Made by a program: the position numbers and the translations under genes
NCBI RefSeq assembly: GCF_014762745.1
Contig: NZ_JABURJ010000091.1
Coordinates: 1 to 64,000 of the forward strand
From: Kangiella sp.
GTDB taxonomy: Bacteria; Pseudomonadota; Gammaproteobacteria; Enterobacterales; Kangiellaceae
DNA: 64,000 bases
Direction: 5' to 3'
Notes under the pieces: generated by a model
The model's database searches: none
Told to the model about the DNA's origin: nothing
The model's input: the letters and a program-made list of their open reading frames with translations, nothing else
Part shown: positions 57,929-64,000 of the stretch, in pieces
Layout of the letters: every line of letters starts with the position of its first letter
How positions within the stretch are numbered: the stretch's first letter is position 1

Positions 57929-58002
57929 GAAGAACCTCTTGCAAGTCGTTTATATTCAATAAAAAAACTGCGCCCAGTAACCCGAGCGCAGCATTCACAA
58001 TA

Positions 58003-59619
58003 TTACTGAACGGCGTTGGCTTCAGCCTGATTGATTAAATCAGCAGCGAAATCTATCGCATGGAAGACCATGCTTTGCTCATTCACACCGCGCAACAACT
58101 GCGCACCCGGACCAATCGCATAGACACCCACATCTTCGCCAGCATGCGTCTCAGAGCCCAACGGCACTAACGTTTCCTGATGGAAACCTGATGCTTCAGT
58201 ATCTTCGTCTACATGAATATGACGGCCTGCATTGTGTGGCTCGCTATAGCGTTGGTCTCCAACAGAGTCATCGCCGTAATTGGCATAGCCTAAGCCATTG
58301 GTATAACCAAGTGTGGTATAAGGCATATCGTCGCCTGCCAAGACCGGTTCTGACTCAGGGTTGCCCGCACTATCGTTAGTTTTTACCAGACCCAGAATTG
58401 GATTGCCGCGAGTCGGATATCCTGCCAGAGTCAAAACATGGCTGTGATCAGCAGTCACAACAATCAATGTTTCGCTTAAATCCACCGAATCCACTGCAAC
58501 CTGCACTGCTTTGGCAAACTCTACTGTGTCCAGTAATGCACGGTGCGCATTACCGGCATGATGAGCGTGATCGACTCGACCCGACTCAACCGTCAAGAAA
58601 AAGCCCTTGTCGTTTTGCGACAGGATCTGCAGTGACTTCTCGGTCATTTCACTTAGCGAAGGCTCGCCTGCAACATCGTTTTCGCGATCAGCTTCATACT
58701 CCATGTGTGAAGCATTAAATAAGCCCAGTAATTTATTCGTAGCTGTAGCATCTACAGCATCGAACCCAGATTGGTCATAAACATATTGACCATTGCTGTA
58801 CTTATTTTGCCACTCGGCAATCAGGTTTTGGCCGTCCTGACGCTTACCATTTTTGCCTTCTTCGTCGGTCAGTGTGTTAGGAATAAAGTGACGACGTCCA
58901 CCACCAAGCACCACATCAATACCGTCACCATAATTAAAGTCGATAAGCTGTTGAGCAATGTCTTTACAGCCATTGGTTTTGGCTTCTTCGGACAAACCGT
59001 CATCACTTTCCCAATTGCGCTCAACAGATTTGGCGTAAGTGGCTGCTGGCGTGGCATGAGTAATACGAGCTGTTGAAATAACCCCTGTAGATTTGCCGGC
59101 AATTTCAGCCAGTTCAATGGCCGTGATCATTTCCTTACCTTGCCCTGATGCGCAATCGGCGCGCAAGGCATCTTCAGATAAACCAATGACACCAGCTTTG
59201 GTTTTAACACCACTTATCATGGCGGTCATGGTTCCTGCTGAATCAGGTGTCTGTTGATTGGTGTTGTAGGTTTTCAGTAAACCAGCCACCGGAAACTTAT
59301 CAAAACTGAGCTGATATTCTTCGCCAGTTTGACCTTCCATCTGACCGGCAAGAATACGTGCTGCCGTGACAGTTGAAACGCCCATACCGTCACCCACAAA
59401 CAGGATAACGTTTTTCGCTGAACCGCGAGTTAGGTTAACTTCCGTATCGTTGGCAACCGCAACTGTGTTTTGCCCAGCTTCAAACCAGGCATTAGTTTTA
59501 GTCCAGTCGACAGATGATTCTGGCGGTGGCGGCGGTGTCTCATCATCGTCATCACTTGGGCAAGCCGTTAGCAGAACTGTCGCCATCAGCACAGGTAATA
59601 ATTTCAATGTATGTTTCAT
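58003..59619 (-). CDS. Alkaline phosphatase, lipoprotein form
   Basis: 538 residues. Lipobox LLTAC with Cys20, then an unusual linker of four Asp followed by five Pro. PhoA superfamily: FVGDGMGVSTVTAARILAG with metal Asp, QQTPDSAGTMTAMISG with nucleophile Ser127 after Asp126, VESGRVDHAHHAGNAHRAL, VVTADHSHV and GSETHAGEDVGVYAIGPGA with metal His residues. Hydrolyses phosphomonoesters outside the cytoplasm, here anchored to a membrane. It follows the paralogue at 59660 by 40 bp and has no Pho box of its own, so it is probably expressed from the upstream Pho-controlled promoter. Confidence 0.93.
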   Translation of the reverse strand: MKHTLKLLPVLMATVLLTACPSDDDDETPPPPPESSVDWTKTNAWFEAGQNTVAVANDTEVNLTRGSAKNVILFVGDGMGVSTVTAARILAGQMEGQTGEEYQLSFDKFPVAGLLKTYNTNQQTPDSAGTMTAMISGVKTKAGVIGLSEDALRADCASGQGKEMITAIELAEIAGKSTGVISTARITHATPAATYAKSVERNWESDDGLSEEAKTNGCKDIAQQLIDFNYGDGIDVVLGGGRRHFIPNTLTDEEGKNGKRQDGQNLIAEWQNKYSNGQYVYDQSGFDAVDATATNKLLGLFNASHMEYEADRENDVAGEPSLSEMTEKSLQILSQNDKGFFLTVESGRVDHAHHAGNAHRALLDTVEFAKAVQVAVDSVDLSETLIVVTADHSHVLTLAGYPTRGNPILGLVKTNDSAGNPESEPVLAGDDMPYTTLGYTNGLGYANYGDDSVGDQRYSEPHNAGRHIHVDEDTEASGFHQETLVPLGSETHAGEDVGVYAIGPGAQLLRGVNEQSMVFHAIDFAADLINQAEANAVQ

Positions 59620-59659
59620 CTTAAATTCCTCAATTCGATTCTTAATGCTTTAGTAGCAA

Positions 59660-61231
59660 TTACTGATACTTATTACCGCCAAGTTCGGCAGCCTGATTGA
59701 TAAGGTGGAAAATAACATTCTGCTCAATGACGCCCTGTAGCCATTGCGCACCGGGGCCTTGAGCATGAATGGTGACGTCTTCACCAGCGTGTGTTTCAGA
59801 ACCCAAAGGCACCAATGCTTCCTGATGGAATCCGCTTTGTGTGGTATCAACGGTGGTTAAATCCACACGGCCATTTAAGGCTGCGTCACCATAACGCTGG
59901 TCACCGCCGGCGCCCTGACCATAGTCGGCAAAGCCTAAACCATTGGTGTAACCTACTGTAGTATAAGGCATGCCATCTGCTGCCAGACTAGGCTCTGATT
60001 TTGGGGCCCCATTGGCATCAGTACTTTTGACCACGCCCAGAATCGGGTTACCACGTTGCGGGTAGCCAGCGATGGTAAATACGTGACTATGATCTGCAGT
60101 AACCAGGATTAACGTTTCATCAGGATTAGTGCTTTCAACAGCCGCTTGAACCGCTTTGGCGAACTCCTCAGTATCTTGCAAAGCACGATAAGCATTTCCA
60201 GCATGGTGTGCATGGTCAATTCGGCCTGACTCAACCATCAGGAAATAGCCATTGTCGTTTTTACTCAACAACTCAATGGCCTTACCTGTCATTTCACTCA
60301 GAGAAGGCTCACCGCCAATATCGTTTTGACGATCAGCTTCATATTCCATATGTGAAGAATTAAAAAGCCCTAAAACTTTGCTCGTATTTGCTACGTCCAA
60401 TGCATCAAATTCCGTTAAGTTTTCAATGTAGGCAACTGCTTCATTTTGATAGCGCTCCTGCCACTCAGCGGTCAGGTCACGTCCGTCTTTACGCTTACCA
60501 TTTTTACCTTCACTGTCCACCGAATCTTCCGGCAAGAAATGACGACGACCACCACCAAAAGCCACATCAACGCCATCACCAGCTTCGAGCTCAATCAATT
60601 GTGAAGCGATGTCTTTACAGCCTGCTTCTACAGCTTCTTCCGGCAAGCTATCGTCACTTTCCCAATTACGCTCTGGCACCTTGGCATAAGTTGCAGCAGG
60701 CGTTGCATGGGTAATACGTGCAGTAGAAACAACGCCTGTTGAAAGACCTTTTTCCTCCGCAAGTTCCAGCGCGGTAGTTAATTCATAACCCAATGAGCTT
60801 TCGCAATTGGCGCGCTCTGCATCTGGCGCAATATTTATGACGCCAGCCTTAGTTTTAACCCCAGTCATCATGGCCGTCATAGTGCCTGCCGAATCAGGCG
60901 TTTGTTGATTGGTGTTGTAAGTTTTAACTTGAGCGCTGTAGGGAAGCTTGTCAAAAGACAACTGATGTTCCTCACCAGTACCACCCAGTTTTTGCCCAGC
61001 AAAAATACGGCCAGCAGTGATAGTCGAAACGCCCAGGCCATCACCCACAAATAGAATCACGTTTTTAGCCTTGGTCTGCGGTGTTAAGGCTAGCTGCTTT
61101 TCAATGACAGTTTGCCCTTCATTGAACCAGCTACTGTTTTTTTGTGCATCTGGAACCACTGCTGCATGTAATGAACTGACAGCTAACGTACTCATAACTG
61201 CCAGGCCACACTTCTTAGTAAAGTTTTTCAT
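59660..61231 (-). CDS. Alkaline phosphatase, soluble periplasmic form
   Basis: 523 residues from the ATG at 61231, with GGGG six bases upstream. An ATG four codons earlier has no ribosome site. Sec signal peptide MKNFTKKCGLAVMSTLAVSSLHA without lipobox. The same catalytic segments as the neighbouring paralogue: FVGDGLGVSTITAGRIFAG, QQTPDSAGTMTAMMTG with Ser114, VESGRIDHAHHAGNAYRAL, TADHSHV and GSETHAGEDV. The two proteins align along most of their length, so this is a tandem duplication with divergence mainly in the anchor. A five-half-site Pho box lies upstream. Confidence 0.94.
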   Translation of the reverse strand: MKNFTKKCGLAVMSTLAVSSLHAAVVPDAQKNSSWFNEGQTVIEKQLALTPQTKAKNVILFVGDGLGVSTITAGRIFAGQKLGGTGEEHQLSFDKLPYSAQVKTYNTNQQTPDSAGTMTAMMTGVKTKAGVINIAPDAERANCESSLGYELTTALELAEEKGLSTGVVSTARITHATPAATYAKVPERNWESDDSLPEEAVEAGCKDIASQLIELEAGDGVDVAFGGGRRHFLPEDSVDSEGKNGKRKDGRDLTAEWQERYQNEAVAYIENLTEFDALDVANTSKVLGLFNSSHMEYEADRQNDIGGEPSLSEMTGKAIELLSKNDNGYFLMVESGRIDHAHHAGNAYRALQDTEEFAKAVQAAVESTNPDETLILVTADHSHVFTIAGYPQRGNPILGVVKSTDANGAPKSEPSLAADGMPYTTVGYTNGLGFADYGQGAGGDQRYGDAALNGRVDLTTVDTTQSGFHQEALVPLGSETHAGEDVTIHAQGPGAQWLQGVIEQNVIFHLINQAAELGGNKYQ

Positions 61232-61326
61232 CCTGTACCCCATCGTCTTGGTTAATGATGATCTCTAATAAATCATGGTTTGGTTAAGTAACGACTGAAA
61301 GAATCACCCTCCTTCGTCTTGCAGCA

Positions 61327-61393
61327 ACTATAGAAAAGCAATGTGACGGATCGGTGACTCTTACTTGACAGAAAATCGACAAGAAGATGACAG
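61327..61393 (-). promoter_or_regulatory. PhoB-type promoter: five Pho half-sites plus -10 box
   Basis: Read on the minus strand, five 7-mers follow each other at an exact 11-bp period: CTGTCAT (61387-61393), TTGTCGA (61376-61382), CTGTCAA (61365-61371), GAGTCAC (61354-61360), CCGTCAC (61343-61349). The consensus half-site is CTGTCAT. A TATAGT -10 (61327-61332) follows 10 bp after the last half-site, the spacing used by PhoB with the half-site replacing the -35. Control of the alkaline phosphatases by phosphate starvation is strongly implied. Confidence 0.9.
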
Positions 61394-61587
61394 CCGAGCA
61401 AAACATGAATCAATTGGCATAAATTACTCTTGCCACAATTTGAGGAACGTTTTATGAAAGCGATGGCAGATTGAAAGGAGCTATTTAGTTGTGTAGTCCT
61501 GGCGGGAATCTGTGGTATATTGGCGAGCAACTGGTCAGTCGACCATTCAAGTTATTGATAACTCTCAAAGCATTATCTGGAAGACAC

Positions 61588-62502
61588 ATGAAAATAGGTA
61601 TTTTATCGCGTAACCCACGCCTCTATTCCACCAAAAGATTGGTTCAAGCGGCAGAGGAGCGCGGCCATGAAGCGCAAGTTGTGGATGTGCTTAAGTGCTT
61701 CATGAACATCACTTCTAACCGCCCTACGGTTCACAGTAAAGTTCAAGGCGAAGTTCGCCAACTGGAATTTGATGCCGTGATTCCGCGCATTGGCGCCTCA
61801 GTCACTGCTTACGGTACTGCCGTATTGCGTCAATTTGAGGTGGGTGGCGTTTACTCAGTCAATGAATCGATCGCCATTACGCGTTCGCGCGATAAGCTTC
61901 GTGCCCATCAATTACTAGCTCGTAAAGGCGTTGGCATGCCTATCACCAGTTATGCTCACTCGGTAGAAGCAACTGATGAATTGATTGAATCTGTTGGCGG
62001 TGCACCTTTAATCGTAAAAGTTATCGAAAGTACCCACGGCAATGGTGTGGTCTTAGCAGAAACCAATAAAGCCGCCGAAAGTTTGATCAACGCCTTCCGT
62101 AGCCTTAACGCTGACTTCCTGGTGCAAGAGTTCATAAAAGAAGCCGGTGGTTCGGATATTCGCTGTTTTGTGGTCGGCGACAAAGTGATTGCCGCCATGC
62201 AACGCAGTGCCAAAGAAGGAGAATTCCGTTCCAACCTCCACCGCGGCGGCAGTGCTCAGGTCATCAAACTCAAGCCAGAAGAGCGCGCACTAGCCGTTCG
62301 TGCGGCGAAGGTTATGGGACTGGATGTTGCTGGTGTAGACCTGATTCGTTCAGCGCATGGTCCTCTTGTCATTGAAGTGAACTCATCGCCTGGCCTGGAA
62401 GGCATTGAAAAAGCAACCGGTAAAGACGTTGCTGGCTCAATCATCCAGTTCATTGAAAAAGACTCTTTAAAAGGCCCGAACAAGCCAAAAGGGAAAGGTT
62501 AA
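61588..62502 (+). CDS. rimK: Ribosomal protein S6 glutamate ligase RimK
   Basis: 304 residues from the ATG at 61588 (TGGAAGA upstream); an upstream in-frame start at 61489 lies in the promoter region and is rejected. ATP-grasp ligase: [88 protein letters not shown], and the metal site [22 protein letters not shown]. Adds Glu residues to the C terminus of ribosomal protein S6 and can make poly-glutamate. Followed after 15 bp by the retropepsin-like partner gene. Confidence 0.94.
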   Translation: MKIGILSRNPRLYSTKRLVQAAEERGHEAQVVDVLKCFMNITSNRPTVHSKVQGEVRQLEFDAVIPRIGASVTAYGTAVLRQFEVGGVYSVNESIAITRSRDKLRAHQLLARKGVGMPITSYAHSVEATDELIESVGGAPLIVKVIESTHGNGVVLAETNKAAESLINAFRSLNADFLVQEFIKEAGGSDIRCFVVGDKVIAAMQRSAKEGEFRSNLHRGGSAQVIKLKPEERALAVRAAKVMGLDVAGVDLIRSAHGPLVIEVNSSPGLEGIEKATGKDVAGSIIQFIEKDSLKGPNKPKGKG

Positions 62503-62517
62503 TTGGAGGAGAACGGC

Positions 62518-62946
62518 ATGAGCAAGATGCGAGTTGGATGGAAAGAAAAAGCCAGGTTGACAGGACTTGGCATTTCAAGCATCAAAGTCAAAGTCGATAC
62601 CGGAGCAAAAACCTCTAGCCTGCACGCCTTTGACATCAAAACCTTCGAGAAAGACGGCAACACCTATGTGTCATTCAAAACCTGTCCTCTACGCCGCCAT
62701 CCCAAGCGAGTCTTCAACTGCGAAGCCGAAATGATCGACTACCGCAAAATCACCAGCTCCAATGGCCAAACCCAGTCACGTTACGTGATACGCACCCCGA
62801 TCACCATTGGTGACCAAACTTGGGATATCGACATCACCCTCGCCAACCGCGACAAGATGCGCTACAAAATGCTGCTTGGCCGCGAAGCCATGGAAAACAT
62901 ACTGGTATCGCCAACAGAAGCCTATTTGCAGAGTCCTAAAGATTAG
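62518..62946 (+). CDS. rimB: RimB-type retropepsin-like protease (Zn_protease family)
   Basis: 142 residues from the ATG at 62518, preceded by GGAGGAG. Core motif KVKVDTGAKTSSLHA is the DTGA active-site loop of pepsin-like proteins in this family. RRHPKRVFNCEAEMIDYRKITSSNGQTQSRYVIRTPI and MLLGREAM are conserved. Pairs with RimK; in Pseudomonas the RimABK proteins together tune glutamation of S6, with RimB counteracting by proteolysis. The earlier annotation of the family as ATP-dependent zinc protease is doubtful given the Asp motif. Confidence 0.88.
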   Translation: MSKMRVGWKEKARLTGLGISSIKVKVDTGAKTSSLHAFDIKTFEKDGNTYVSFKTCPLRRHPKRVFNCEAEMIDYRKITSSNGQTQSRYVIRTPITIGDQTWDIDITLANRDKMRYKMLLGREAMENILVSPTEAYLQSPKD

Positions 62947-62971
62947 TTCTCTGACATAACTGTTTTGTTGA

Positions 62972-63052
62972 GTAGATTGGTGGTGCACTCGGGGCAGGCC
63001 AGCGAACCCCCAACAATTCGTAAAGTACGGGCAATTCATGATTTACCCCTAC
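62972..63052. repeat. Two short dispersed elements downstream of rimB
   Basis: 62972-63005 matches (reverse orientation) about 30 bp of the 55-bp palindromic element at 63810-63864, including GGTGGTGCAC and GGGGCAGGCC. 63025-63052 matches the palindrome at 44591-44618 at 24 of 28 positions. Both look like decayed intergenic repeats. The rest of 62947-63158 holds the candidate tRNA/repeat promoter. Confidence 0.6.
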
Positions 63053-63097
63053 AGCCCCCATAAACAGTCTCACTAATATGGGCGACTTCTTTAGGGA

Positions 63098-63147
63098 TTG
63101 CCTTTTTACGACAATTCATATATCTTACGCCGCCTAGATTGCTAGGC
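63098..63147 (+). promoter_or_regulatory. Candidate promoter upstream of the 168-bp repeat array and tRNA-Ser
   Basis: TTGCCT (-35, 63098-63103), 17-bp spacer and TATCTT (-10, 63121-63126). A GCCTAG-ATTG-CTAGGC hairpin (63132-63147) lies at the predicted transcript start. The tRNA-like 5' end of the first repeat is at 63164, so this was plausibly the original tRNA-Ser promoter. Confidence 0.45.
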
Positions 63148-63158
63148 AGTCTAAGTAA

Positions 63159-63662
63159 TTTACGGTGAAGTGCCCGAGTGCTGACTAGTTACGCAGTAAC
63201 TTGAACAGCGGAGTGACACGACGCTGGCCCGAAGGGCGAGAAGCGACAGCTTCGAGTCACGAGCACGCATAAGTGCGACGGGGTAAGTAAGATACAATCA
63301 TCACCCCATAAGAATTGACAAACAGGTTTACGGTGAAGTGTCCGAGCGCTGACTAGTTACGCAGTAACTTGAACAGCGGAGTGACACGACGCTGGCCCGA
63401 AGGGCGAGAAGCGACAGCTTCGAGTCACGAGCACGCATAAGTGCGACGGGGTAAGTAAGATACAATCATCACCCCATAAGAATTGACAAACAGGTTTACG
63501 GTGAAGTGTCCGAGCGCTGACTAGTTACGCAGTAACTTGAACAGCGGAGTGACACGACGCTGGCCCGAAGGGCGAGAAGCGACAGCTTCGAGTCACGAGC
63601 ACGCATAAGTGCGACGGGGTAAGTAAGATACAATCATCACCCCATAAGAATTGACAAACAGG
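63159..63662 (+). repeat. Three 168-bp tandem repeats each starting with a tRNA-Ser 5' fragment
   Basis: Units at 63159-63326, 63327-63494 and 63495-63662. Units 2 and 3 are identical; unit 1 differs from them at two bases in the tRNA-like segment. After TTTAC each unit begins with a ~21-nt copy of the 5' end of tRNA-Ser (acceptor strand through the start of the D arm, one base shorter), then ~147 bp unrelated to the tRNA. That core has several perfect hairpins: GTTAC/GTAAC, GCCC-GAA-GGGC, GAAGC-GACA-GCTTC, GCAC/GTGC and GGGGT/ACCCC. Each unit also has TACAAT (-10-like) about 34 bp before the next tRNA-like start. There is no open frame of note. Confidence 0.95.
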
Positions 63663-63667
63663 TTTAC

Positions 63668-63758
63668 GGTGAAGTGTCCGAGTGGCTGAAGGAGCACGCC
63701 TGGAAAGTGTGTATACGTTAACAGCGTATCGAGGGTTCGAATCCCTCCTTCACCGCCA
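63668..63758 (+). tRNA. tRNA-Ser (anticodon GGA)
   Basis: Class II tRNA of 91 nt including the encoded CCA. Acceptor GGTGAAG pairs with CTTCACC, discriminator G, then CCA (63756-63758). Anticodon stem CACGC/GTGTG with loop CTGGAAA gives anticodon GGA. Long variable arm with ATACG/CGTAT stem; T arm GAGGGTTCGAATCCCTC. Reads UCC/UCU. Its first bases continue the period of the 168-bp repeats. An intrinsic terminator follows 9 bp later. Confidence 0.97.
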
Positions 63759-63767
63759 TACATAAAG

Positions 63768-63790
63768 CGCCCGCATTAGCGGGCGTTTTT
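63768..63790 (+). terminator. Intrinsic terminator of the tRNA-Ser transcript
   Basis: 7-bp GC-rich stem CGCCCGC (63768-63774) with GCGGGCG (63779-63785), ATTA loop, then T5. Confidence 0.92.
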
Positions 63791-63809
63791 GTATGTGGCA
63801 CAAAGAAAT

Positions 63810-63864
63810 GTAGGTTGATGACTCGCTTCTCTGGGCCTGCCCCTTGGGTGCACCACCAACCTAC
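63810..63864. repeat. 55-bp intergenic element with 8-bp terminal inverted repeats
   Basis: GTAGGTTG (63810-63817) and CAACCTAC (63857-63864) are perfect inverted ends. The interior contains GGCCTGCCCC and GTGCACCACC. A partial copy in opposite orientation is at 62972-63005, and a fragment at 53466-53501. It may be a small non-autonomous mobile element or a decayed repeat. Confidence 0.6.
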
Positions 63865-63878
63865 CTAAAGTCCAAAAT

Positions 63879-64000
63879 TTAAGCTATCTGGGCTTCCCTC
63901 TTCCTCAGCCAATGTTTCTGAATCTGCCAATAAGTTAGGAATAAGACACCACTAAATAATAAATCACCCATCATGCTGCGTTGTAGGAATGGCAAGGCCA
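63879..64000 (-). CDS. C-terminal end of a membrane protein, truncated by window edge
   Basis: An open frame enters from the right edge and stops at TAA (63879-63881). The last 40 residues read ALPFLQRSMMGDLLFSGVLF, then a short aromatic segment and a basic tail (QKHWLRKREAQIA). This looks like a final transmembrane helix and cytoplasmic tail. The pattern LPF...GDLLFxGxLF recalls the end of DUF6580-type membrane proteins, which is tentative. The start and most of the gene lie outside the window. Confidence 0.6.
   Translation of the reverse strand, partial: ALPFLQRSMMGDLLFSGVLFLTYWQIQKHWLRKREAQIA

Noticed and set aside
61273-61530. Minus-strand 85-residue frame across the Pho box
   Set aside because: It overlaps the Pho half-sites and the phosphatase promoter and has no coding character.
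61489-61587. 33-residue N-terminal extension of RimK
   Set aside because: The known RimK start [12 protein letters not shown] at 61588 has its own ribosome site, and the extension has no family similarity.
63651-63656. TTGACA as the -35 of the tRNA-Ser promoter
   Set aside because: A -10 at normal spacing would fall inside the tRNA and no such box is there; TACAAT at 63629-63634 or the promoter at 63098 are better candidates.
63159-63662. CRISPR array
   Set aside because: Units are directly adjacent, 168 bp long and nearly identical throughout, with no variable spacers and no cas genes.
63327-63662. Additional tRNA genes in each 168-bp repeat
   Set aside because: Only the first ~21 nt match tRNA-Ser; no anticodon arm, T arm or 3' acceptor strand is present in the units.

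Overview
The window reads as chromosomal DNA of a free-living, probably marine gammaproteobacterium. Gene orders such as dnaX-ybaB-recR...htpG...adk-hemH, yoaA-tsaB-slp and purB-cupin hydroxylase are gammaproteobacterial. A Leu/isovalerate catabolic cluster under a LiuR-type regulator, an S46 dipeptidyl-peptidase and many secreted or lipoprotein hydrolases suggest a peptide-using aerobe, and the whole resembles Kangiella. The genus is an inference from remembered gene content, not a database result. Base composition is moderate and no prophage, insertion sequence, CRISPR array or rRNA operon is visible.

Layout. 1-3098 (-) is a very long secreted ELWxxDG-repeat protein that runs off the left edge in an acidic GGDDDQ repeat. 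3318-4331 (+) is a GAF-domain regulator. 4376-11697 (-) is the pbpC/alpha-2-macroglobulin pair. 11949-13644 (-) holds a Sel1/TonB-C protein and the ribosome hibernation gene rmf. 14085-25171 (+) is a complete leucine/isovalerate pathway: liuR, liuA, thiolase, acyl-CoA dehydrogenase, liuB, liuC, liuD, liuE and both CoA-transferase subunits, carrying isovaleryl-CoA to acetyl-CoA. 25334-30257 (+) holds an S46 peptidase and a periplasmic-sensor GGDEF/EAL protein. 30322-34640 has a MAPEG protein, acnB, a CigR/RcnB-like protein and a small lipoprotein. 34957-38966 (+) is purB, a RoxA-type cupin hydroxylase and a MATE transporter.

39057-56355 is almost entirely on the minus strand: slp, tsaB, yoaA, hemH, adk, a VanZ-like protein, an esterase, small membrane and lipoproteins, htpG with a heat-shock promoter, an S41 protease, an O-methyltransferase, recR, ybaB and dnaX. 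dnaX carries an A10 slippery run followed at once by a -1 stop, the arrangement expected for tau/gamma production. 57229-57335 is the 4.5S SRP RNA. 58003-61231 (-) are two tandem alkaline phosphatases behind a five-half-site Pho box. 61588-62946 (+) is rimK with its retropepsin-like partner.

The most unusual stretch is 63159-63758. Three 168-bp tandem repeats, each beginning with a copy of the first ~21 nt of tRNA-Ser, lie between a candidate promoter and the intact tRNA-Ser(GGA) gene. This looks like a 5'-side counterpart of the E. coli tyrT/rtT repeats, and the unit is rich in hairpins. Several families of short palindromic intergenic elements recur elsewhere in the window.
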